Below, one piece after another: positions 45,963-55,349 of a DNA stretch of 64,000 bases; the first letter of the stretch is position 1, and each line of letters begins with the position of its first letter. The DNA lies in the NCBI GenBank assembly GCA_958298945.1, contig OY282605.1, positions 112,526,267 to 112,590,266 of the forward strand, given 5' to 3'. The notes beneath the pieces are model-generated. The model had not been told where the DNA came from and ran no database searches. It worked only from the letters and a program-made list of their open reading frames with translations. Source of the stretch: Atherix ibis. Taxonomy: Eukaryota > Arthropoda > Insecta > Diptera > Athericidae. The translations under genes were made by a program, and so were the position numbers.

Positions 45963-46138
45963 TTACAAGATGATGGCTGGAACATATATTTTCCAATTGG
46001 TTGAGATATTGCCTGCTGGTGATTTATTTTCATAGACCTTTAGAAAGGGCTTCAAGGTGCCAACTAAGGTATTCAGATATCCAGCATAGTAAACTTGTAC
46101 ATCCTCCTCTTCACGGCTACTAAATCCATTTAATGCCA
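45963..46138 (-). CDS. Candidate terminal exon of an unidentified gene
   Basis: After a plausible acceptor (tttcaagttcag, ending at 46139) the minus strand is open for 58 codons to TAA at 45963, with codon choice unlike the AT-rich background: LNGFSSREEEDVQVYYAG, then LNTLVGTLKPFLKVYEN, ending WKIYVPAIIL. The composition is protein-like and mixed-charge. The phrase QVYYAGYL faintly recalls the YAAG segment of phospholipase B-like proteins, but this is too short to claim. No upstream exon was found, and an isolated retro-fragment is possible. Confidence 0.35.
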
Positions 46139-46697
46139 CTGAACTTGAAATGAAATTGATTTTTTCACTTTTCAATTTTATTGCATGATTATTCGATTTA
46201 TTATCGCAATTATTATTTGTATATAGCATTATTCAAGTAAGAAAATTTATTTATAGCCAAAATAAAATCAATAAAAATAGTTTATTCGATCCAATTGGCA
46301 TTATAGTCACCTAATAGGATTTTGAATAGGTGAGCATGTTATCCCAGTAGGTGATTTAGGATGGAAATAGTTACAATCCTGAACTTGTACTTGTGTTATA
46401 TTTACGAAACTATTTGGGAGAAAAAAAAAGAATTGATTGGGTTTGAGTAAATTGAAACAAATTTCATATAAAATTATACAATAATTCTTCTGAGCGCCTC
46501 TTTTTATTGCTAAAATGTAATCGTGGTTTTAAACGATTATATTGTATGGTCAATTTAAAAAGAGTTTCTCATAATTTTCAATTTTATTTTATTGGAATAT
46601 TGTTTTTTTATTTTTATTTATTAAAATGACTTGGTTTAAAAAGGTTTTTTTTTAAATTTGATACAAGAAACTTTTCCCAAAATATTCAAATTGATAT
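46139..46697. other. Stretch without a recognised gene
   Basis: AT-rich; no coding signal that could supply the exon upstream of 46138. Confidence 0.4.
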
Positions 46698-46699
46698 TA

Positions 46700-47966
46700 C
46701 GAGGGTCATTCAACAAGTACTTAGCCTACAAAAGAAAAACGAAAATTTTGGAAAGGTGGCAATTTATTTTTTCACATAATCTCCTTCAAGCTCGATACAC
46801 TTGGCCCAGCGATGCTCTAACTTTTTTAACCCGTCCAAAAAATACATTTTCTCGAGGGAAGCAAAATAGGCCTCCGTGGCGACGATGACCTCCTCATTCG
46901 ACCCAAAACTATTCCCGGCGAGTGATTTTTTCAGGTTTGGAAACAAAAAGTAGTCACAGGGGGCCAAATCTGGAGAGTACGGTGGATGGGGCAGCAATTC
47001 GTGGCGCAATTCGACCAATTTGGCCATGGCGAAGGCGGAGGTGTGAGCCGGCGCGTTGTCGTGGTGGAACAGCACTTTTTTCTTCGCAAAGCGGGCCCGC
47101 TTTTTCTTCAATTCGACGTCAAATCGGCCCAATAAGTCAGCATAGTAGCGCCCCGTGATTGTTTTACCCTTTTCGAGGTAATCGATGTGGATCACACCTT
47201 GTGAATCCCAGAAAACGGTGGCCATCACCTTCCCGGCCGATCGAACAGTCTTCGCCTTCTTCGGAGCACGTTCGCCGGGTGAAGTCCACTGTTTCGACTG
47301 TTCCTTGGTCTCTGGTGTGTACCAGTGAATCCATGTTTCGTCGACGGTCACGAAACGACGCAAGAACTCCGCTGGATTGCACTGAAACAGCGCCAAACAC
47401 GTCGCCGATGTGGTCTCACGGTTGCGCTTGTTTTCCGGTGTGAGCAAACGCGGCACCCATCGCGTCGACAGCTCTCTTCGTGTAGAATATGATGCACCGT
47501 TCCTACTGCGATGCCCACAGTCTCAGCTATCTCGTGAACCTTCAATCGCCGGTCTGCCAACACGAGATCGTGGACTTTTTTAACGTTTTCCTCCGTAGCA
47601 GCCGTTTTTGGGGCACCTGGGCGTGGCTCATCAAGAACCGACGTGCGGCCACGAACAAACTCGTTGAACCAATTCTTGACGGTCGCCATCTAAGGAGAAG
47701 AGTCACCATACACAGCATCCAAGCGATCTTTGATTTCGCTGCACGTTTTCCCTTCCAAAAACAAGAATCTAATCAACGAACGATATTGTTCTTTTTCCAT
47801 TTTTGTGCAACCGACCGACACGCTCGCTTTCAAAGGCTCTCAAAACAAAACTAATGAAGGGAATTGACAGTAGGCTACTAAAAGAATGTATTGCACGATG
47901 GTAAATTTCTTTTGTGACAGCAGTTCCATCGGGCGGTGAGGCTAAGTACTTGTTGAATAACCCTCG
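46700..47966 (-). mobile_element. Mariner element, almost intact, GC-rich (family C)
   Basis: 1,267 bp between TIRs cgagggtcattcaacaagta and the inverse of cgagggttattcaacaagta, TA on both sides (46698-46699, 47967-47968). It is visibly much richer in G+C than the surroundings and is the least damaged transposon in the window, so it is probably a recent arrival. Confidence 0.93.
46764..47800 (-). pseudogene. Mariner transposase with one stop and one frameshift (family C)
   Basis: ATG at 47800 begins MEKEQYRSLIRFLFLEGK. The HTH region continues to DAVYGDSSP, then a TAG (47693-47691) and MATVKNWFNEFVRGRTS. A 1-nt deletion after HHILHEE near 47476 shifts the frame; 1,037 nt is one short of the 1,038 needed for the usual 345 residues. 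From there all is open: FVTVDETWIHWYTPETKE (first D), VLFHHDNAPAHTSAF (second D), PYSPDLAPCDYFLFPNLKK (third D), 34 residues between the last two. All three catalytic aspartates and the WVPRLLT motif are intact. Two lesions only. Confidence 0.92.
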
Positions 47967-47999
47967 TATTTTAGAAACTATAAAGCGTAAATAATTAAT

Positions 48000-48893
48000 A
48001 CTTAGCCTTTACAAGAAAACAACATTTTTAAATATAGTCTTTTTTTAGCTCAATATACTTAGTCCAATGTTTTTCTATCTTTTGCATCCTATCTAAAAAA
48101 TACAATCTCTCCAACCCTTCAAAATAGGCGTTTGTTTGAGCAATCACGTCATCGTTAGAGCATTTAATATTCAGTAATAGGAAATAATCGCTAGATTCTA
48201 AATATGATGAATATGATGAATGCGGAAGCAAATCGTATCGCAACTAATTCTTTTTGACTCAGAATTTTTTTGCTTGCCAAATAGAAGCCATAACCTCACC
48301 TGCCGTTAGAACCGTTTTTGCCTTATTAAAGTTGTTACACGTACACGATTTTTGTCAGATGCTCGCGAATGCGACAGTCATCTCGCCGATAGCTTTCTTA
48401 TATCTAAAATTTTATGTAATATGTTGCCTACACGTATTTTTTCAGATGTATCAACTATCTTGTAAACTTTTATTCGACGGTCTTTCAAAATAATATCATG
48501 GATTTTATTCATAATTTCTTCGGTGGTGACCTAAATTGGACTTCCTAGGGGCTCAGCATCACTTGTGCACAACAGAATGCAGTTACAACTACTAAATCAT
48601 TCCATGCGATAGTCAGGATTCTCCATTATACTTTTCAAGCTTAGTTTTGGTTTCAGGTATTGTTTTTTTTCTTAAAAAAATAGTGTTTTATTAACATAAA
48701 AACTCTATTTTTTCATACTACAATAGACAAACCTTGTCTCTTTTCAATGGCTGTCAAAATTAATCTAATAAGTAAATGTTAATAAAAACTTTTATGGTGT
48801 TTCATTAAAAGTGTCAAAAGATCAAATAAATATTGTTTTACTGATATTAGCTGACATCTTTGCATTAGCCAATGACTTATCATATTGCCCTCG
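48000..48893 (-). pseudogene. Mariner ruin (family B/C relative)
   Basis: The minus-strand C-terminus reads RYDLLPHSSYSSYLESSDYF (third catalytic block, damaged) and DVIAQTNAYFEGLERLYFLD with EKHWTKYIELKKDYI (48243-48028). Upstream pieces are scrambled. The right end has ccctcg followed by TA (48893), a family TIR remnant; the left end is eroded next to family C's right end, possibly a second mariner at a neighbouring TA. DNA is similar to 14480-14600. Confidence 0.7.
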
Positions 48894-50037
48894 TATTTAA
48901 AATACAAGCAAATGTTGTGGTTATAATTAAAAATGGGTTTGGCTTTTATAAAAAGCTAAACCACGTCATAATATTTTCCATGAATTTTAATTTTGCATAG
49001 AGAATTTCACAACTTTTTACCGAATTAGAATATCTTATGAATTTTGGCGATACTTTATCTTTAGTGTCAATATTTGTGTAATCATAACAATAAATAAATG
49101 AAGGCGCCAGATCGGAAATTTATAGAACCGCAAATGTTCCATAGTGAATCTTCACCACTTCCTTCTGGCTGGCAAAATATTTAGTAGGCAAATTCACAAC
49201 GAGTCACGAAAATCTTAAGTCTTTGCACGAAATCAATTTACAATAAATGTGCGTGCAAAATATTACCAACCCCATACCCCCTACAACCCCATACCCCATA
49301 CCGATTCCACACAAAAAAAAATAAAAATATTTTTATATCTTTACCATCAGTCAAATTAATTATTTTTTATCTGAATATTGATGAGTTTATTGAACTATTG
49401 TTAGAATTATTAAGAAAACAATTCTAATTTTAAGCTGACTTTTTTTGGTAGTCGATATATTAAAGATGACAGAATTATGAACATCTTATAAGAGAAAATT
49501 ATAAATAAAACTGAATAGAATTAAATAATTTAAAAAAAATATATAAAAAAATGTTGCATTGCGTTGGATCAGGTGAATATTTCTAATTAATTTTGATGCT
49601 CATAAGCAAATATTCGAATATTCGAGAAGTTTATAAAAAAAAAATCTGCAATAAATTCAAATATGACGCATGCCCGTATTGTGATTAAATTCTAATAAAC
49701 GCTTTAAATTTTGAATTTTATTTTAGAATGACTACCAAGTAAATATTATGAATAATTGATCTCATCAAATTAAACAATGATTGGTTTTTCCAAAGTTGAA
49801 CGTTAAGGCCGGTCTTCGCTTCGAGTTGAAAGGATTACTCTGGACTTATTAACATAAAAAAAGAAATTGCAGACTGAAAATTATGAGTAATTTTAATCCA
49901 ATTTATTAAGAGTTTTTAGTCCAAACCGATTAAAGTATTTTAAGAATATTCTTTTTTTTTATTATTTAAGGCAAAAATGATAAAGATTAAATTCTACATT
50001 ATTTGGTATCCAAAAGATTATCCTATTGCAGTTAAGA
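48894..50037. other. Stretch without a recognised gene
   Basis: AT-rich; 49265-49305 has a short ccccatacc repeat. Nothing else recognised. Confidence 0.45.
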
Positions 50038-50039
50038 TA

Positions 50040-51236
50040 CGAGGGTCGTTCAATTAGTCCTTAGAAAATCCGAGAAATTGCGCTCGTAAAAACGACATTT
50101 ATTTGTGCATAACAATGGAAAAAAGCGAGTTTAGGGCTGTCATCAAACATCTCTATTTGAAAGGCTTAAGCCCGAAAGAAATCAAAGCCGAGTTGGATGC
50201 AGTTCATGGCACATGTGCACCTGTGTTTGCGACGGTTTACAATTGGGTGAATGAATTTAAACGTGGCCGTTCATCCACAAAAGATGAACATCGTTCAGGA
50301 CGCCCAGTTGAGGTGTCTACTCCTGAATTCATCGACAAAATCCACGATCCGATTTTGAACGATCGGCGAATTAAAGTGCGCAACTAATGGCCTCAACTAA
50401 TGGCCACGGGCATATCACAAGGTACAGTCGCTTCAATTTTGCATGAAAAATTGTCTGTGAAAAAAATTTCGGCAAGATGGGTGCCGCGTTTGCTCTCAGA
50501 TGAGAATAAGCGCAATCGTGCAGTGGACTCTGAGGCTATGTTGGCACTCTTTCATCGCAATCCTGCCGAATTCCTTCGTCGATATGTCACTGTGGACGAA
50601 ACCTGGATACACTACTACACTCCAGAAACGAAGAGACAGTCATCGCAGTGGATTTTCAAGGGTGAACGGGCTCCGAAGAAGGCATAAACTGTGCCATCGG
50701 CCGGCAAGGTGATGGCCACGGTCTTTTGGGATTCGCAGGGCATCATTTTTATCGACTACTTGGAAAAAGGAAAAACAATAACAGGAGCGTATTACGCGTC
50801 GTTATTGCAACGGTTGAGCGAGAAAATCAAAGAAAAACGCCCCCATCTGAAGAAGAAAAAAATCCTCTTGCATCAGGACAATGCGCGTGTGCACACCTGC
50901 GCTGTTTCCATGGCCAAAATTGTGGAATTGAGAATGGAATTGTTGCAGCATCCCGCTTTTTTACCAGATTTGGCCCTGAGTGACTATTTTCTTTTCCCCA
51001 ATCTGAAGAAATGGCTTGGCGGACGACGGTTCACTTCCAACGAGGACGTCATTGCTCAAACAAATGAGTATTTTGCAGAACTTCCGACATCCTATTTTTT
51101 GGACGGGATAAAAATTTTGGAAAAACGATTGGAAAAGTGTATAGAGCTAAAAGGAGATTATGTTGAAAAATAAAATTTTTTTTTTAAAAAACAGTTTTTT
51201 TCCATCTTTTTCTAAGGACTTATTGAGCGACCCTCG
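50040..51236 (+). mobile_element. Mariner element (family B, copy 2)
   Basis: 1,197 bp, TIRs as in copy 1 (10766-11999), TA flanks at 50038-50039 and 51237-51238. Lacks about 60 bp of the 5' untranslated part present in copy 1, but keeps the C-terminal codons that copy 1 lost. Confidence 0.92.
50115..51173 (+). pseudogene. Mariner transposase, family B copy 2, inactivated
   Basis: ATG at 50115 begins MEKSEFRAVIKHLYLKGL. HTH region to RIKVRN, where TAA at 50385 results from a small inverted segment (see findings). Then VTVDETWIHYYTPETKRQ (first D intact, unlike the K after D in copy 1), TAA at 50685, and from 50691 open to 51173 with LLHQDNARVHT (second D) and FLPDLALSDYFLF (third D; 34 residues between). 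Lesions differ from those in copy 1, so the two inserted separately and then decayed. Confidence 0.9.
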
Positions 51237-51238
51237 TA

Positions 51239-51589
51239 CGTTTTTACCAGTTTTAAACCACACAATCGAGATAGGAATCCGGTAAATAATATTTGACTTA
51301 TTTTCAAAAGACAACTGTTCCATAAAGGAATTATGATTATTTGAGCATTGATAAAATTCAGCTTAATAATCTATGGTAACTGGGATATTTACTGTACGGA
51401 AAAGTATATATTCTGTAAATACATATGTTCTTGTCGATTTCATTTAATTTTTCTTTACCAAAAAAAAGTATTGTGCCGGTTTGGACCGAGTTTGACACCT
51501 GGTCTTACTTTCACCTATTACCTAGTACTAAATTAATTAATAATAAATGAAGCTAGCGAACTCTCTAAAATATCTCTTCGATATTCGCT
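51239..51589. other. Stretch without a recognised gene
   Basis: AT-rich link between a mariner and a LINE ruin. Confidence 0.4.
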
Positions 51590-52346
51590 GTTGTTCCACA
51601 GGGAACTATACTTGGCCCAATTCTCTACTACATTTATACAATAGTAAATTTGGTTTTCTGTCGTACAATATGCCCGCCTATATATAAAAATAGGAGTGCC
51701 ATATTTAAAGACATTGAACTTCAGTACATGGATTTGTACTTAAAAAAACGCTGGACATGGTACCCACATAAATTACTTAAAAGACTAGATCTAGACAAAC
51801 GTTAAATGCAGTACTAAAACCAATTTTGACTTGCAGACTAGAAGTCTGTGGCTCTTCCAGTAATACGAATTCCATTGTTTAAGAGTCGCTAAGAAATAGC
51901 CAGTGACATTTTAAACGTCAGTGGTCCCGCATTTGTTAAAGTGCAAAGTTTCTGCATGCGAACAGGAAAATTTTTGATGGATATTTAATCTTCACGTTAG
52001 TAAATACTATTATCTAAAATTCCTTAGAATAAAAAATATAATGCCTTTTTTTAAAAAAATTAGATGAATTCAGCGTAAAAGTGGGACTTTCAAAATCCTT
52101 TGATCTAAAATATGTGGCAGAAAAGAAATGGGTCTGATTTTTTTTCTTCCAATTTTATTTTATTTTTATATATTAATGATGAAATATTAATAGCAATAAT
52201 GTCGATAGATTAAGCTTTTGAAATATCCGCTAAAAAATTACAGAATATATTAAATAAGATCAATAACTGGAGGAACTTTTGGCACATTAAGCTAAATGAA
52301 GCAAAATCATCCCATATTATCTTTACCTACAGAAAAGTTGATCCTG
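51590..52346 (+). pseudogene. Jockey-like LINE ruin, left part
   Basis: VVPQGTILGPILYYIYT (RT turn) near 51594-51645; a displaced thumb-like piece YMDLYLKKRWTWYPHKLLKRL near 51725-51780 (pattern YLGLHLDRRLTWxxH); then DEILIAIM (site of YADD, damaged), KLQNILNKINNWRNFW and IKLNEAKSSHIIFTYRKVDP up to 52345. Block order shows one internal deletion and probably two overlapping copies. The Mos1-like mariner at 52349 cuts the ORF right after FTYRK. Confidence 0.7.
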
Positions 52347-52348
52347 TA

Positions 52349-53664
52349 CCGGGTGTATAAGCTTAAATCAGCTGTTTGGTCATAGATAGCGTGAGTGAGC
52401 GTATTAGGCTACCATTGGCACGCCATACTTTTTTTTTATGAGTTTAACATCTGTCAACATTAATCAGTGCACATTGTCAGCAATTTCGTACAACAACATA
52501 CATTTTTCCTATGGTAATCATGTGTTTTGTGCCAGAAAAAGAGCCTATGCGGAACATTTTTTTCCTATGGTAATCATGTGTTTTGTGCCAGAAAACCTAT
52601 AGTTTTGTGCTTCAAGTTAAAGAAATCGGCTGCCGAATCGAATCGAATGCTTATGGAGGCCTATGGTGACAGTGCTTTATCGGAAACAACGTGCCGAGAT
52701 TGGTTTCACCGGTTCAAAGATGGAAATTTTGACTTGTAGGACAAGAAGCGTAAAAATCGACCTAAGAAGGTTGAGGACCATCAATTGCAGACGAAGATGA
52801 TACCCAATCGCTAAAAATGCTCGCGGAGCAATTGCGTGTTACTCAACCAGTCGTTTTTATGGAGCAATCGCGTGTTACTCAACCAGTCGTTTTCATGCGT
52901 CTGCGTGCTATATGGAAGATTGAAAAGATCGGAAAATGGGTGCCGCACGAATTGAACGATAGGCAGATGAAGCGACGCTTAAACACATGCGAAATCTTGC
53001 TCGCCAGACAAAAAAGAAAGTCGTTCCTGCATCGGCTTGTAACAGGCGATGAAACGTGGATTTATTTCGAGAATCTTAAACGCAAGAAATCGTGGCTTGA
53101 TCCCGGCCAACCATCAACATCTTCCCCAAGACCAAATCGCTTCGGACGGAGGACGATGCTGTGCGTTTGGTGGCATCAGTAGGGTATCGTCTACTATGAG
53201 ATGTTGAAACCTGGTAAAACTGTTAATGCCCACCGCTACCACCAACAACTGATCAAATTGCACCGTGTTCTGCGTGAAAAAGGACGGATTATCAACAAAG
53301 ACATAACAAGCTGACTTTCCTCCACGACAACGCACCATCGCACACGTCAAAAATGGTCCGAAACTAATTGGAGACACTCAACTGGGAGGTGCTATCCCAC
53401 CCCGCTTATTCACCAGACCTGGCCTCTTCTGCCCTTCCGACTACCACCTGTTTTCGTCGATGGGCCACGCGCTCGTTGAGCAGCACTTCGATTCTTACGA
53501 AGACGTCCGAAAATGGCTTGATGAGTGGTTTGCCTCGAAAGAGAGATGGGAAAGATGTGTAGCTAGCGGGGGCAAGTATTTTGAATAAATTGGTTTTTGC
53601 TTTCTATAAAAAAACAATGTGTTTTTTTTACTAAAAATAAGGGGATTCAAGCTTATACACTTAA
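52349..53664 (+). mobile_element. Mos1-like mariner (family F, copy 2)
   Basis: Left TIR ccgggtgtataagcttaaat after TA at 52347-52348; right TIR aagcttatacac near 53660 with an eroded outer edge, so the last bases are approximate. About 1.3 kb, the usual Mos1 length. Sister of 7583-10279 without the LINE. Confidence 0.88.
52520..53588 (+). pseudogene. Mos1-like mariner transposase with small duplications and frameshifts
   Basis: Starts MCFVPEKEPMRN at 52520, then a direct duplication of the start region (about 40 bp, 52503-52543 and 52557-52597). LKKSAAESNRMLMEAYGDS and TTCRDWFHRFKDGNFDL preserve the N-terminal domain that copy 1 lost. A 36-bp tandem duplication (52825-52896) repeats RVTQPVVFM. 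WVPHELNDRQMKRR, LVTGDETWIYF (first D), then frameshifts through the HDNAP block (about 53320) and AYSPDL-like block (about 53405), ending KYFE at 53585. Dead. Confidence 0.88.
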
Positions 53665-54010
53665 ATATTTCCAATAATGGATAAATTGTTCCTTATGATA
53701 ATACAGATAATTATCTAGATATGACCCTTGATACTAAACTTAAGTAGAAGCAGCATCGAGAGAACCTCTGACCTCTCAATGGATTTGTACAAGCAATTTC
53801 AACATAGAGAAAATACAAAAGTACCAAAATAAAATATTACGTGCTCCATGGTACATAAGAAATAAAGATCTCCAACGTGATTTGCTAATTAATTCTGTTT
53901 GTGATGAAATAAAAAAGAGATTATTCACTTGAATCTCACAAAGAGATCAACAAGGTACGTAGTCTTAAAAGGACTAAATCTCATGAATTAGTAGAGTAGT
54001 AACCGCAGAA
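53665..54010 (+). pseudogene. Jockey-like LINE ruin, right part
   Basis: YLDMTLDTKLKWKQH near 53712-53760 (pattern YLGMHLDRRLTWKKH), then IEKIQKYQNKILRAPWYIRN and KDLQRDLLINSVCDEIKK near 53805-53920 (pattern RIVNAPWYIRNxDLHRDLNIPTVxDEI). It continues directly from the left part at 51590-52346 across the mariner. Confidence 0.75.
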
Positions 54011-54219
54011 ATAATTCACTTTATTAAGTGCTTGTCCTAAATAGGTCCTAAAAATTTGCGACTAAATAATTAAAGAAAGATAAGTCATTAGTCGATTTTA
54101 ACTGAAATTGATCATAACACATTGAAGGGAGGTGTTTTTAGTAGGTTAGAGTCCCACAATATTAAAATAATTTCACCTACCCGAGGGAAAAAAGGAAAAC
54201 AATTAATTATATCCCCTTT
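54011..54219. other. Short unassigned stretch
   Basis: AT-rich, no feature recognised. Confidence 0.4.
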
Positions 54220-54950
54220 AACTTAGCTCTTTGGGGTAGCTGTACATCAATGGCGGCGATAATTTCACTCTTTGTAGCAGTGCTGGAATGCTTCAACTCG
54301 AATCGCCAGCAGGCCCTCGATTACAATCCTTTATATATTATCAGCAGGACAACATGAACGTCCTTTGAAGTGTTTTCTTATAGTGTGAAATAAAAAATGT
54401 CACAAGGACTTAGATCAGGATAAAACGGAGGCTAGTAAACCACAGAAATCCCCTTTTCTGACAAACACTCATTGATGAAGATGGCCATGTGACACAAGGG
54501 CCGATGTTATGGTGGAGCATCCAAGTATCTGTGGTAACCAATATGATACGATCAACCTTGCTACGAACCTTTCAAAGACTTTTTTTTTGGTAATCGACGA
54601 TCTAACCACATTTTTACTAGTATTGAAGGTAGGTTCGTAGGTTCGTTTTTCCTGACGTAGGTTCGTTTTTCCTGACGTAGGTTCGGTTTCCACTGCTTCC
54701 AGGCATTATTAGAGGCGTATGTTACCGAAAAATTTGAGCATTTTATTAGGAATGGTCCTTTTCATAAGTCAAAATTTATTCATGTTCCAAATTTCGTAGT
54801 TTCATTTTTTGTAACGCACTACATAATCATAACTTTACTTATCACACTCTATAGGGTTGCTCAGTTTTTGGACGAGGTTGATACTTTTACTGCACGTCTA
54901 GGAGAAACTAACGCACAAGCTATGTAAATGAGAAGTATGCAGCGTTGCCA
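54220..54950 (-). pseudogene. Mariner transposase ruin (same lineage as 7060-7580)
   Basis: The minus strand gives MLHHN-type residues (for LHHDN), then HMAIFINECLSEKGISVVYQ and FYPDLSPCDIFYF (third block) in the 54540-54370 range, followed by C-terminal remains to 54220. The 54780-54950 part resembles the upstream region of the 7.2-kb copy (gtaacgcactac). Stops throughout. A short direct repeat ctgacgtaggttcg lies at 54652-54685. Confidence 0.55.
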
Positions 54951-55132
54951 GATCATCATTAATGATGCCAATATAATCTTACCATACCTTGTAGTTACAA
55001 ATTTGTTCTTTGAGCAGGATATACAGGCCCGGTCTTGCTCATCTAGGAGATTTTGTTTGTTATATTCTGAATTTTACCTAATCTTATCTTTGGTCTCTCC
55101 GTCGACTATCTGTTCTAATAGTCTTTTTGGGA

Positions 55133-55146
55133 GGGGGGGGGGGGGG
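55133..55146. repeat. G14 homopolymer
   Basis: Fourteen consecutive G. Able to form a G-quadruplex, and also a known problem for sequencing. Confidence 0.9.
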
Positions 55147-55264
55147 TGTTAGGTTGGAAGGGGATACGTTGGATATGATTTTTTTTTCATTGGAATTGCC
55201 CAAATATTTAAATTCTTTAATACACTTTTTTAAAAAGAGCACCATTAATTTATTGTAGGTCTGG

Positions 55265-55345
55265 AGTATGGCTACGCAAAACTCATTTGATTAGGATTAG
55301 CACACGACCCAGTGCTGGCGGTGGGTTCGAATTTCACTAAGCTAT
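55265..55345 (+). pseudogene. Possible tRNA-like remnant
   Basis: gtgGGTTCGAATTTCac near 55320-55340 resembles a Pol III B box (GGTTCGANTCC) within a possible T arm. An A box is not clear and no full cloverleaf could be drawn. Could be the head of a decayed SINE. Confidence 0.25.
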
Positions 55346-55349
55346 GGTC

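Noticed and set aside
46922..47854. Several GC-rich plus-strand open frames (78-121 codons)
   Set aside because: They are antisense shadows of the GC-rich family C mariner transposase on the minus strand.
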